A stretch of DNA of 64,000 bases from Tetradesmus obliquus (Eukaryota; Chlorophyta; Chlorophyceae; Sphaeropleales; Scenedesmaceae): the NCBI GenBank assembly GCA_030272155.1, contig CP126191.1:6966501-7030500 (forward strand), given 5' to 3'. The translations under genes and the position numbers were made by a program. Below the pieces are notes generated by a model. That model was not told the origin of the DNA. It did no database searches and saw only the letters and a list, made by a program, of their open reading frames with translations. The number at the start of each line of letters is the position of its first letter. Within the stretch, counting starts at the first letter, position 1. This document shows, piece after piece, positions 34,232 to 43,726 of this stretch.

Positions 34232-37200
34232 TTACATGTGCTTGCGGGCAGGCGCCTTGAACGCCAGGCAGCTGAGCAGCATGTCATTGGAGGCCTTCTT
34301 GCCGGTGTCTGCCACTGCTGCCTTGCTGCTGCCAGCTCCACCGCCCAGCAGCATCAGCGCCTCATCACTCACACCATCGGCCTTGCTGCTCGCCTGCTTG
34401 GCTGCGCTGCTGCTGCCGCTGGCGCTGCTGCTACCCCCGCTCAGCTGAGCAAGGATGTCTAGGCCTGCCTGGTCAACAATGCTGAGCTCATCCGCACCAT
34501 CAGCATCCTCCGACATCTCATCACTTGCCTGCTCTGCCGCTGCTGCTGCTGCCGCCTCTGCTGCTGCCAGGTCAGCTGCCTCCTGCCGCTCGCGCTGCTG
34601 CTCTGCTGCCAGTGCCGAGGCAGCAGCAGCAATGCCGGTTGCGCGCGCCTGCGCAGCAGCAGCCAGCAGCTTCTGGCGTGCTGCGGGCCAGCCGATCTGC
34701 CTGTTGATGCGTACTGACTGCGTGAGGCCTGCCAGGGACTGGCCTGGGCTGTTGACCGTGCGCACAAAGTCCGGCACAAAGCGCATCAGCAGCTCCAGCT
34801 GCTCTGCTGCATCTGTGGTGGACATGCCGGCCTTGCAGGTGCTCTTCTGGCGCAGCAGCACCAGCACCTGCAGGAAAGCAGCAATGGACAAGGACAAACA
34901 CACCCAACATTAGCAACACAGTGGTGAAGCACACAGAGGGGCACACTGCCAGCAGGCAAGCACCTGCACAGCTAGCAAAAGCAGGCAAGAGCACCGACAA
35001 GCAAACCCGACAACTAGCCCAGCCACACAGCGCCTCAGCAACCATAGCCGGCTGAGTCAAGCCTGCAGCTGACCCACCTCGCTCTTGGGCTTCACGCAGG
35101 GGCCCTTGTCGCCAAACACAGCACGCAGCACATCAAAGCTGCCCGGCAGCATGTCCAGTGCGCGTTGCTGCTCCAGCTCCTTGGTGCGGTCGGCCTGCTC
35201 CTGCTGCACCTGGCTGTTGGTCACCTTCTCCAGCAGCTGCAGCAGCAATGACAGGGCAGAAGAGGCCCAACAGGTCAGAATAAGAAAAAGACGAACCGCA
35301 ATGAAGTTGGCTGTGTTTTTAAAGCATGTGTTGTGGCCATTTCAGAAAACATCAGGTGGGCAGTCCTGCACACTGCCTGGTGTTGCCTTGCTTTCACACA
35401 CATGCAACGCCTGATCATCGAGGCAGTCCAGCCGGCACACTCACCGCCAGTGCAGAGCCGCCCAGCTCAAACTTGATGCCACCAGGCTTGACCCCGCCAG
35501 CGCCACCAGCAGTAGCGCCAGCGCCGCCACGTGCTGCTGCAGGCACCTTGACCGCGCTGTCAAAGGTCAGCTTGCGCACCTTTACCCCGGTGGCAGGCGG
35601 CGGCACCTCAGGCGTGGCTGCGGCTGCCTCACATGCCTGTGTGGGCGTGGCGTGCATGTCTGCAGGCCGGCGCAGCAGGCCAGTGGACGCCTGCTGCTGC
35701 GGGGTGGCTGTTGCCACTGGGGTGCCAAACAGGTTGCTCGGCCGCATCATGCCGCCTGGCGTCTCAGCGCCGGCGCTGTCGCCTGCACCTTCTGCGCCGC
35801 GCAGTGGTGTGTGGTGGCGCGTAGCTGCGCTGCTGCTGCTGCCGCCTGCCAGGCCGCCAAATGCTGGCAGCGGCAGGCCGCCTGGTGCTGCTGCCTTGGG
35901 GCTGAACAGGCTGGTGGGCTGGCGGAGCATTGGGCTGAAGCTGAAGCTGGAGTCACCTGGAGGGAGGTGAAGAGGTGAGGGCAGAACAGGAAGAAGCAGG
36001 GAGTGAGCAATGGGACATGGACGTAGAGCCATCATGGCAGGATGCAAGGCATCACACAGTAAGGCATGGCAAGGTGTGTTGAAGGCTGGCATTGCAAACC
36101 AGCAAGCGCGCTGCCACCGTGCATGAGCGCACAACCAAGTCAAGAGAACATGAACTGCCGCAACATGGTCGCCTTGTCTCACCGTCCTTGTGGTCTGCCT
36201 GCCTGCTCCTGCTGCTGCGCGTGCGTGCCGGTGGTGGGCTCATCAGCCCTGCTAGGCTTGCTGGCTTCATGCTGGTGGCAGCGCGCTTGGGCGGCGGGCT
36301 CAGGAGCAGCTGCTCGCTGCTCTTGGCGGTGCACGCAGCTGCGCCTGCTGTTGGGGCGGTCTGTGGTGTGCCTGGCAGCGAGTCCATGTTGATGGGCCTG
36401 CGGTTGGGAGTGCAGTCTCGTGCGTTGGGGCCTGCCAGGGGAGGCAGCTCAGCCAGGGGCACCTTGACTTCTCCAGAGGGGCCAGCCTGCAGCACAGTCA
36501 CAGCAGTACAGCAGGTGCTGTTTGTCAGCAGTGAAGGGTGTGCGCAGCTCTCTAGTATCAAAACGAAAGTGTAGACAGAAGCAGCAGCCCAAGCAGCCCA
36601 AGCAGCTGAAATGACGTTGCATGTATATCACAGCATGCTTGGACATGCAGAGATGCAAACACAACATCAACAGCATTGATAACTCCGCAGCTGCCCAGCC
36701 ACAATTGCTGACTCGCCCTGTGCTTCATCATTTGCTGCTGCAGGCGCTTGAAGAACAGCTGCTGCATCTGCGCCGTGTCTGCGCTCTGCTTGGTCTTGCC
36801 CGCGTCCACTGGCAGCTTGAGCAGCAGCTGCTGCTCCTGCTTCTTGCTGGCTGGGTTGACTGCCAGGATGTGCTCCCAGCCCAGCGCCTCAGGGCACAGC
36901 GCCTTGATCTGCTGGATGTGGGTCACCTGCGCACAGCAGTTGAGTGACAGCTTGTCTTGAAAGCAGACACAAGCAGTTGCAATGCGGCCGGCCCTCACCG
37001 CAAAGAAGCCGCATCAGCCACGACAATCGCAAACAGAAGCATGGTGTGATGCTGTCTGTCGATCAATAGTCACTGCGAGGATGCTCTGACATCACTAAAA
37101 TTACACCGCGCTGCAGCACAGCCCTTCCAAAACGGTGCCATGCTATGTAGCAGGATCCGCACCTGGAAGTCGCGCCCTGTGAAGTTCTGTACTGGCACTC

Positions 37201-37845
37201 TCAGGTTCAGGTAGGTGGTGGCCTTGCTCCGAGACTTGACCAGGGGCATCGTTACATACAGCGCACCTGCAGCAGCAACAGAAGTAGGACTTCATCTGAG
37301 TTGCGATCTTGCTGTGCAACTCTGACGGGACAACACTTCTGTGTAACTGCTACAGCTGATACATTTAAGCTTGTTGCCTGCCTGCAACACGTAGACAGCT
37401 GCTGCATCACGTGCTCACCCAGCAGCTGGTGCAGCAGCATCAGATTTGCGGGCAGCTGCTCTGGTGATGCGCTCAGCAGGCCATCCTCCATGCCAGCGCC
37501 TAACTTGCTGCCAGGCGTGTTGAGCATGTCATAGTCCGCTTGTTGCTGCTTGACTGGCGTCTTGGTGTCCTTGAGGCGGGAGCCCTTGGCCTGGAGTCCG
37601 CATAGACCACCTGCAGCGAGACATAGCCGTTGGCACCCTGCTCGCTGCTGTGCGCACAAATAGCACTGGCACATCGATCAAAACCGACCTTCTGCATCAT
37701 CTTCAAAGGATGCCATCTTCCTGCGCTTGGCTGGGCTTGCAAACTGGGCGAAGGCCTGCAGTGTGCGAGAAGCCAGTTACTAGCAGCCGCTGACCCTCAC
37801 TGGCCCGTCGGCTGACAAAACTTTCAATCAACACACCTCGGTCAT
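34232..37845 (-). CDS. CDT1: DNA replication licensing factor CDT1
   Basis: Nine exons give 730 residues: 37837-37845, 37689-37755, 37419-37610, 37163-37266, 36717-36926, 36183-36486, 35445-35956, 35078-35236, 34232-34867. CDT1 works with ORC and CDC6 to load the MCM2-7 helicase at origins in G1. The middle domain is visible across exons 4-5 (VPVQNFTGRDFQ, then IQQIKALCPEALGW). The C-terminal winged helix that contacts MCM is in exons 8-9 (LPGSFDVLRAVFGDKGP, then EQLELLMRFVPDFVRTV and SVRINRQIGWPAARQKL). Between them lies a long Ser/Pro/Ala-rich linker with many TP and SP sites, suitable for kinase control. The N terminus (MTEAFAQFASPAKRRK) has no clear PIP-box degron. The start exon is only nine bases and intron 5 appears to be GC-AG. 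The stop codon overlaps TGTAA, the usual green-algal poly(A) signal. The gene is head to head with the glycosyltransferase gene. Confidence 0.85.
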
Positions 37846-38425
37846 TTTGCTCTGCCGTATGCTGCTGATTCACAGGCTGGCAGCGGGGCAGAGGGGCCAG
37901 CAAGCGAGTGCTGTTGGTGGCTGTGAGAGGTGGATGAGGAGAGCTTGAGTGAGTTCAGGAAGCGCGAAATTACGGATCAGACGTCCTAGCGGGGACGGAG
38001 ACGCCCAAGGGGCTATAAGACCGATAGCCAAATTTGAAGCAATTCGAACTGGACCGAGTAACAGCCGTGCAATGCTTCGGAAAGCTGAAGCACCAAACAA
38101 AAGAACACCTCAAACACACCCCGAATCACCGACTCAGCGCTGGCTAGCTGCATAACCACACCACCGTGTCTGTGACAGAACATGCACAGAACATCTCCTC
38201 TCATGTGCACTCGTACCCCTCACTGGACGGTGTGTTCCGCCGCGATCCTCGCAAGTCGGTTTAATTAATAACAATTGTGGCTGCCAGTTCTGGTGCTGGC
38301 TGCATCTGTGAGAGAGGCCTGGCCAACAGCAACTCAGCCTGACAATGGCTTGCAGGCATAGCTTGACATAGGTGGCCTGCACTGATGCATAGCAGAGGGC
38401 AAATGTTTACTGAGAACACTCGACA
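37846..38425. other. Divergent promoter region, CDT1 / GT69-like
   Basis: 580 bases between opposed start codons. AT content rises around 37960-38120 and 38255-38275. No specific motif could be assigned. Confidence 0.45.
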
Positions 38426-38621
38426 ATGGGGCTTCAGTCTCCGCCATGCCAGGGTGCCTTGCTGCTTGCTGCCCTGGGCATCAGCGTTCTGGCATGCTTC
38501 ATGTCCCTGCCATCCCTGCTGGATGTCAAGCCGGTGGACGTGAGCAACACGACATGGGGTCGTGTGTTCCACCCGGAAGAGCTGTGTGGGCAGAGCGGCA
38601 GCAGCAGGAGCGGAAGAGGCA

Positions 38622-38663
<42 letters not shown>

Positions 38664-40706
38664 CTGGCAGCAGTTTCAGCACAGTGGGCCTTGGCTGCAG
38701 TGAGATCAACAACCCCCAGCCCATGGACATACGGGTAGCTATGCCATCAGGGCTGCAGCTGCTGTCAGGTGATGCAGACCTGGCTCACCTGCAGCAGCTG
38801 CTGGCAGCAGCAGTTGCTGAGGGCTGGCCCGTGCCTCTTGCGCGCAACTTGGTACGTGTGCTGCTGGCGCATTGCAACGCCCAGCAGGGCACATTTGATG
38901 CAAAGCAGGCGCCAGTGAACGCCAATAACAGCGGGTCCCCGCAGGCTGCAAGTTTCTTGTCTCAGCGCTCAGCCAGCTAGCAGAGAGGGGCGACAGCCAG
39001 TTTGTGGCCTGCAGCTTCGACCCTAGCCTACCGCTTGCATTCAGCAACCGCTTCCTGTTCTCAGTCAGCCTGGGGCCACATTCAGCAGCCGATGCCCTGC
39101 CCAGTATGCTGCTGCAGCTGCTGCATGTTGCTGTGCTGCTGGAGCCAGGCCTGCCATACTTCAGCATCCATGCAGCAGCTCCTGCGGGCAAGGCTGGCAG
39201 CAACGAGCTGCTGGCCTGGTTGGACCTGCTGCAGCTGCTGCTGGTGCCACTGGGGGTGCTGCTGCATCTGGTGGTGGACAGAGCAGCACACTCAGCGGAC
39301 CATCACAACAGTGTGGACTTTGCGGCGCATGGCAGGAATGCAGCTGTTGCGCCTTTCTTTCCACGGCAACAGGCAGCGGCAGCAGCAGCGGCGCCGGTAG
39401 CCAGCAGCAGCACAACACACACGTCACAGCAGCATGTCAACAGCAAGCCACCTCCTGCATCAGGCTCCAGCAATGGCAGGCGAAGGCGCATTGCCCGTCT
39501 CCTGGCAAGCAGCCCTGGCAGCAGCAGCTTTGCCAGCAACAGCAGCACCAATGCAAGCGCCAGCATCGGCTTTGGCAGCTGTCCAGCCAACAGACCGGGG
39601 CCTGGCTGCTACAAGCCTGAGCAGGTGGTGTTTGTGGAGCCGCTGTTCTTCTGTGCAGGGGACGTGGTACGGCTCATGCAGTACCCTGCCGACCTGGCAT
39701 GTGGCGTGCAGCTGGCAGCGGCAGCGCGGCCAGGCGCGGCAGCAGCTGTGCCTGGTGTGCAGCTGGGGCGGCAGCAAGAGCCACGCCACCTGCTGCACAG
39801 CAGGGCATCACGCAGGCGCAGACGTCTGCAGCAATGGCAGCAGCAGCAGCAGCAGCAGCAGCAGACCACCCTGGTGGTGGGCAGCCAGGGCCCTCGCCAC
39901 AGCAGCACCATTGCAGAGTGATGTGCCACAAGAGTTTGCGGTGAAGGCAGTACACAGTGTGTACGATGCAACACGCGACGTCACGGGCGGGTTGTTGTCC
40001 ATGCACCCGCCGTACCTGCTGCATGGCCCAGCGCATATGCTGCACATGCTGGACTACCTTTCCCTGTGTACTGCTGCTGGGGAGGGCTGGCAAAGGTACG
40101 CGGTGCGGCATTTGCAGCAGGACTACGCTTCAGGACTGCACTGCAGGGAGAGTGCAGCACAACAGAGACGAGCCTGCTGATGACTTGGCTCGCGCAGGGT
40201 TCAGCCGCAGTGTGTTGGACCCTGGCGTGCGCACGTCAGCTCAGCTACACACCAAGCGGCTGTTTGAGCAGCGCCGCTTCCCGTTCTTCTACTACACAAA
40301 GTGGGAGAGCACATCCTGGTTTGATGTGCAGCCCCTGCTGCCGCTGCCGTACTCGGGTGCTGCGGGTGGCCGCAGCGAGGGCTTTGCAGCCAGTAACAGC
40401 AGCCTTTGTGCTGGTGATAGTAGGCGTATCAACGGCGATGACGTTAGTAATGTCAGGGCTGGCAGCGCCACTGACGGCAGCAGCAACAGCAGCTTTGGTG
40501 CTTTTGAGGGTGATGATGCTGTGCTGAATGGCCCTTGGGAAGTTGGCAGCCACCACATGTGCTGCCAGGTGCGATTGGCTGCAGGCGCGCGGCCCAGCTC
40601 CAGCGAGTGTCACAAGGTGATCAACCAGGGGGAGACAAACTTCACTGCACAGTTCTTGCAGAACTGTGTGCAGCGGCAAGGCAGTATGCTGCAGTTCTGT
40701 TACTAA
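38426..40706 (+). CDS. GT69/CMT1-like glycosyltransferase, type II membrane
   Basis: Four exons give 694 residues: 38426-38851, 38953-39876, 39917-40102 and 40158-40706. Residues of about 9-28 form a signal anchor (GALLLAALGISVLACFMSL), followed by a Ser/Gly stem with a polySer tract, so Golgi residence is likely. The catalytic part resembles fungal alpha-1,3-mannosyltransferase CMT1 (GT69): a run ending LLVPLGVLLHLVVD, then VFVEPLFFCAGDVVRLMQY where the family has a DVxFCAxD-like motif, VYDATRDVTGG in place of FYDxWVxRDxxG, and a Cys-rich end with SSSECHKVINQG. Two Ser/Gln-rich inserts lengthen it beyond the family norm. The junction near 38851/38953 and that near 40102/40158 were chosen because they alone keep the frame. 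Family assignment is moderate; the sugar and acceptor are unknown. Confidence 0.65.
38625..38662. repeat. CAG tract encoding polyserine
   Basis: Read in the AGC frame as about 12 serines in the stem region of the glycosyltransferase. Confidence 0.9.
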
Positions 40707-41065
40707 TGTTCCTTTTCGATCCTGTGGTAACGCATAACAGCATGCGGGGTACTGGATTGCGAGCGGCAAGTGAAGCCTGCAGCAACTAGGGTTTCACGCC
40801 CCCTGCCGCCAATCATTGTCGTCAGGTTCAGGCACCTCAGCATGATTTGGCGGTTGCTGATGCATGCTGCATGTCGGGGTCCAGCACAGCGCTGCGGACC
40901 TGTTCTCTCACACGACAGCAACAACACCCTTATGCATGTATGTCAGCCTTCGAATGTGACATGCTGTGCGAATGCAGTTGGCTCCACCACTTCGGCCTCT
41001 ATACTAGCCAATTGAAGAGAGTAATTGAAGTTAATGAGCTGCCTGTCTTATTGAACAGCCGCACC
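40707..41065. other. Intergenic, tandem genes
   Basis: 359 bases between the glycosyltransferase stop and the start chosen for the NOL11-like gene. The downstream frame stays open back to 40847, so an earlier in-frame start (for instance MSAFECDML) is possible, but those residues lack any family resemblance. Confidence 0.4.
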
Positions 41066-43726
41066 ATGGCAGAACAATCGCTTGCGGCGGTACTCTGCCA
41101 GGCTGATCGCGCTGTGGGCCTGGCTGCAGCACGTAATGGCACCAAGGTTCTAGTAACTGTACAAGGAGACGGTGTGATCAGCTATGATACCTCTAAGCTG
41201 GTGAGTGCCGTGCAGCTGGCTACGGAGTCGCTCGTGTTCTGGCTGCTGCCGCGAGTTCTGACCGTTCGGACGTACAAACATGCTGAATTGCAGGCATCTG
41301 GAAGCATAAGAGCACTTGGATCGAGCCAAGCGCAGCTACTGGCGCCAGTGCAGCAGCTGGGCGGCAGCTATGTAGCAGCACTGCAGCCTCAAGGCAGTCC
41401 ACATGGCTTGCTGGTGCGCACTCCAGTTGCGTCAAAGCAGCCACGTCCCCTGTTGGACGCTGAGGAGCAGCTGCCTCTCCAGTCAGCTCTACACAGTCTG
41501 CACGTCCTGAGTAGCAGCAGCAGCGGCAGCAGCACCGGCTGCGCAGCGGTAGTGCTGCTTGATGGAACAGTGGGCGTTGCAGACTTTGCAGAAGTCACTT
41601 TAAGGAAGTGCAGCAGCAGCAGCATCCCAGCAGCAGCAAAAGGGGCTGGTCAGGGTGCACAGCTCACTGCCGCCAGCAATGGCAGACTGCTTGCTGTTGC
41701 CCGGCAGGCACCTAGCGCTCAGACTGTCACAGTAGACGTCTACTGCACCAGCAGCAGTAGTGACACCAGTGGCAGCCAGCCAGCAGCACCTGCCACTCTT
41801 CAGTTAGCCCACAGCTGCAGCGTGGCATGCCCATCAGACGGCAGCAAGCTGGCAAGCATGTCAGTGTCAGACTCTGTGCTGGCAGTGCAGTGGAAAGATG
41901 GCTCGGTTACGGTGTATCATAGCAGCAGTTTTGGGCAGCGCAGCGGCAGCAGCACAGCTGAGCACGTGGCAACGTTTCCACTGCCGCCAAACCTGTCTGC
42001 AGCAGCAGCAGCAGCAGCTGGCCAGCACTCAACCTGCAAGCGCCGCGCAGCAGATGATGCAGCAGGAGCTGCAGCGAAGCTGCTGTGTGCGGCTGTCTCT
42101 GATACGCACCTGCTGCTAGTCGGCCTGCAGTCACCAGCAGAGGCGCAGTACGCGTTGCTGGACAGCAGGTACGGCTGCTGCCTTGCTTCTGCCCCCCTTG
42201 CACTTGAGGCAGGTGCGGCAGCAGCAGACAGGATCGCCGCACAGCTGCTGCCTCTGCCGCAGAACACTGCTGCGCCAGCAGCACTGCTGGCGTTTGGCAG
42301 GGTGCACCTGCTGCACATGCCGCTGCCCAAAGCTGACCTGGCTGGCCTCGTGTCAAGGCTGGCCCTGGCTGGCTCGGCACAGCCCAAGCCAGCAGCAGCA
42401 CCAGCAGCAGCAGCAGCAGGCACTGTGGTGACACTGAAGCAGCAGCTCCACCTGCACTCCCTTGTAGCAGCAGTCAGCAGCAGCAGCCCAGCAGCAACAG
42501 CAGCAGCTCAGCAGCAGCAGTGTGTGCTGCTGGAGTTGCCCGGGGCGCAGCAGCAGCCGCATGGCTGCTCGGCCGGTGCTCAGGCAGTAGCAGCAGCAGC
42601 GGAGCGGCTGGCAGCTGTCGTTGAGCAGCAGCCAGTGCCAGCAGCAGACCTGCAGCAAGTTGTGCAGCAGCTGGTCACGGCGCTGCAGCAGCAGCTGCAG
42701 GAGTTGAGCAGCCCGCCTCAGCCAGCTCGCAAGATGCGCCACCAGCAGCAGCAGCGGCAGCAGCAGCGGCAGGAAGGCACGCAGCCGCAGCATGCACACG
42801 CAGAGCTGCTGCTGGTGTCGCAGCGGCTGCTGGGCCAGGGGCTTGCAGCACTTGCAGACGCACAGGCATGGCAGCTTCTAGGGGAGCTGCATTCCCTGCA
42901 GCCGCTGCAGTCGCTTGCAGCTTGCCCAGGGCTGCTGCCTGCACTCACAGCTGCGCAGCAGTACCGTCTGCTGCGGCAGGTGCTGCTTGCTGCTCAGGAG
43001 GTGCCCTCAGAGTCACTGGTGCAATCAGTGCAGCACCTGCTAGGCCAGCCACAGCAGCAAGAGGCGGCTGCACAGCAGCAGGAGGCAGCGGCAATGCGTG
43101 CGGTAGCTGAGGCAGCGGTGGGAGCAGCAGAGGCGGCAGCTGCGAACGGCGACGCAGCTGCAGCGCCTGCGCTGCTGGCTATGGCACGCAAGGCAGCTGC
43201 GGCAGTGGATGGCTTCACTGCGAGTCAGGTGCTGCTGCATGTGCTGCTGGCAGCGCCGCTTGATGCAGTGGAAGCTCAAGCAGCGCTGGCGGCGCTGCCC
43301 ACAGCTGCTGTGCTGCGGCTGCTCAAGGTGCTGCGCAAGTGGGTGGCCAAGTACAGCAGCCTGCCGCTGCGTGAGAGCCCCAGCTGGCCCAGCTGGCAGG
43401 CAGTGGGCCTGCAGGGCCAGCTGTTTGCCAGCAGCCAGGCGGCTGCGCTGCTGCTGACTCCCAGCTGGCCGCAAGTACTGGAGTGGTGCAGGCTGGTGAT
43501 GGATGCGCACCTGACGCGGCTGGCGATGCTGCCGGCGGCTGCGGCGCTGCTGCGGCAGATGCAGGCGGCGCTGCAGCCTGAGCTGGGAGCCACGAGCAGG
43601 CTGGGCAGGATGAAGGGCGTGGTGGAGCACATGGCTGCTGGCGGGGCGCTGCCTGCTGCTGCTGAGGCGGCTAACAGCGCATACACGCTGGAGCTGCTGG
43701 ACCTGCGCCTGGCTGGCAGGGGGTGA
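41066..43726 (+). CDS. NOL11-like nucleolar protein (putative)
   Basis: Two exons, 41066-41200 and 41294-43726, give 855 residues. The intron has a strong donor (CTG|GTGAGTG) and acceptor (TTGCAG|GC) but is 93 bases with no in-frame stop, so an unspliced reading is also open. The N terminus (MAEQSLAAVL) leads into a beta-propeller-like half with short hydrophobic strands such as LVTVQGDGVISYD and VLAVQWKDGSVTVYHSSS. The C-terminal half is helical and ends LLRLLKVLRKWVAKYSSLPL, then VLEWCRLVMDAHLTRLAMLP and YTLELLDLRL. That layout resembles NOL11-type proteins, which work in pre-rRNA transcription and U3-dependent processing in the nucleolus. Central stretches are Gln/Ala-rich from CAG repeats. 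The gene is certain; the family assignment is tentative, and another WD-repeat U3 protein such as a WDR43 or UTP member is an alternative. Confidence 0.6.
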   Translation: MAEQSLAAVLCQADRAVGLAAARNGTKVLVTVQGDGVISYDTSKLVSAVQLATESLVFWLLPRVLTVRTYKHAELQASGSIRALGSSQAQLLAPVQQLGGSYVAALQPQGSPHGLLVRTPVASKQPRPLLDAEEQLPLQSALHSLHVLSSSSSGSSTGCAAVVLLDGTVGVADFAEVTLRKCSSSSIPAAAKGAGQGAQLTAASNGRLLAVARQAPSAQTVTVDVYCTSSSSDTSGSQPAAPATLQLAHSCSVACPSDGSKLASMSVSDSVLAVQWKDGSVTVYHSSSFGQRSGSSTAEHVATFPLPPNLSAAAAAAAGQHSTCKRRAADDAAGAAAKLLCAAVSDTHLLLVGLQSPAEAQYALLDSRYGCCLASAPLALEAGAAAADRIAAQLLPLPQNTAAPAALLAFGRVHLLHMPLPKADLAGLVSRLALAGSAQPKPAAAPAAAAAGTVVTLKQQLHLHSLVAAVSSSSPAATAAAQQQQCVLLELPGAQQQPHGCSAGAQAVAAAAERLAAVVEQQPVPAADLQQVVQQLVTALQQQLQELSSPPQPARKMRHQQQQRQQQRQEGTQPQHAHAELLLVSQRLLGQGLAALADAQAWQLLGELHSLQPLQSLAACPGLLPALTAAQQYRLLRQVLLAAQEVPSESLVQSVQHLLGQPQQQEAAAQQQEAAAMRAVAEAAVGAAEAAAANGDAAAAPALLAMARKAAAAVDGFTASQVLLHVLLAAPLDAVEAQAALAALPTAAVLRLLKVLRKWVAKYSSLPLRESPSWPSWQAVGLQGQLFASSQAAALLLTPSWPQVLEWCRLVMDAHLTRLAMLPAAAALLRQMQAALQPELGATSRLGRMKGVVEHMAAGGALPAAAEAANSAYTLELLDLRLAGRG

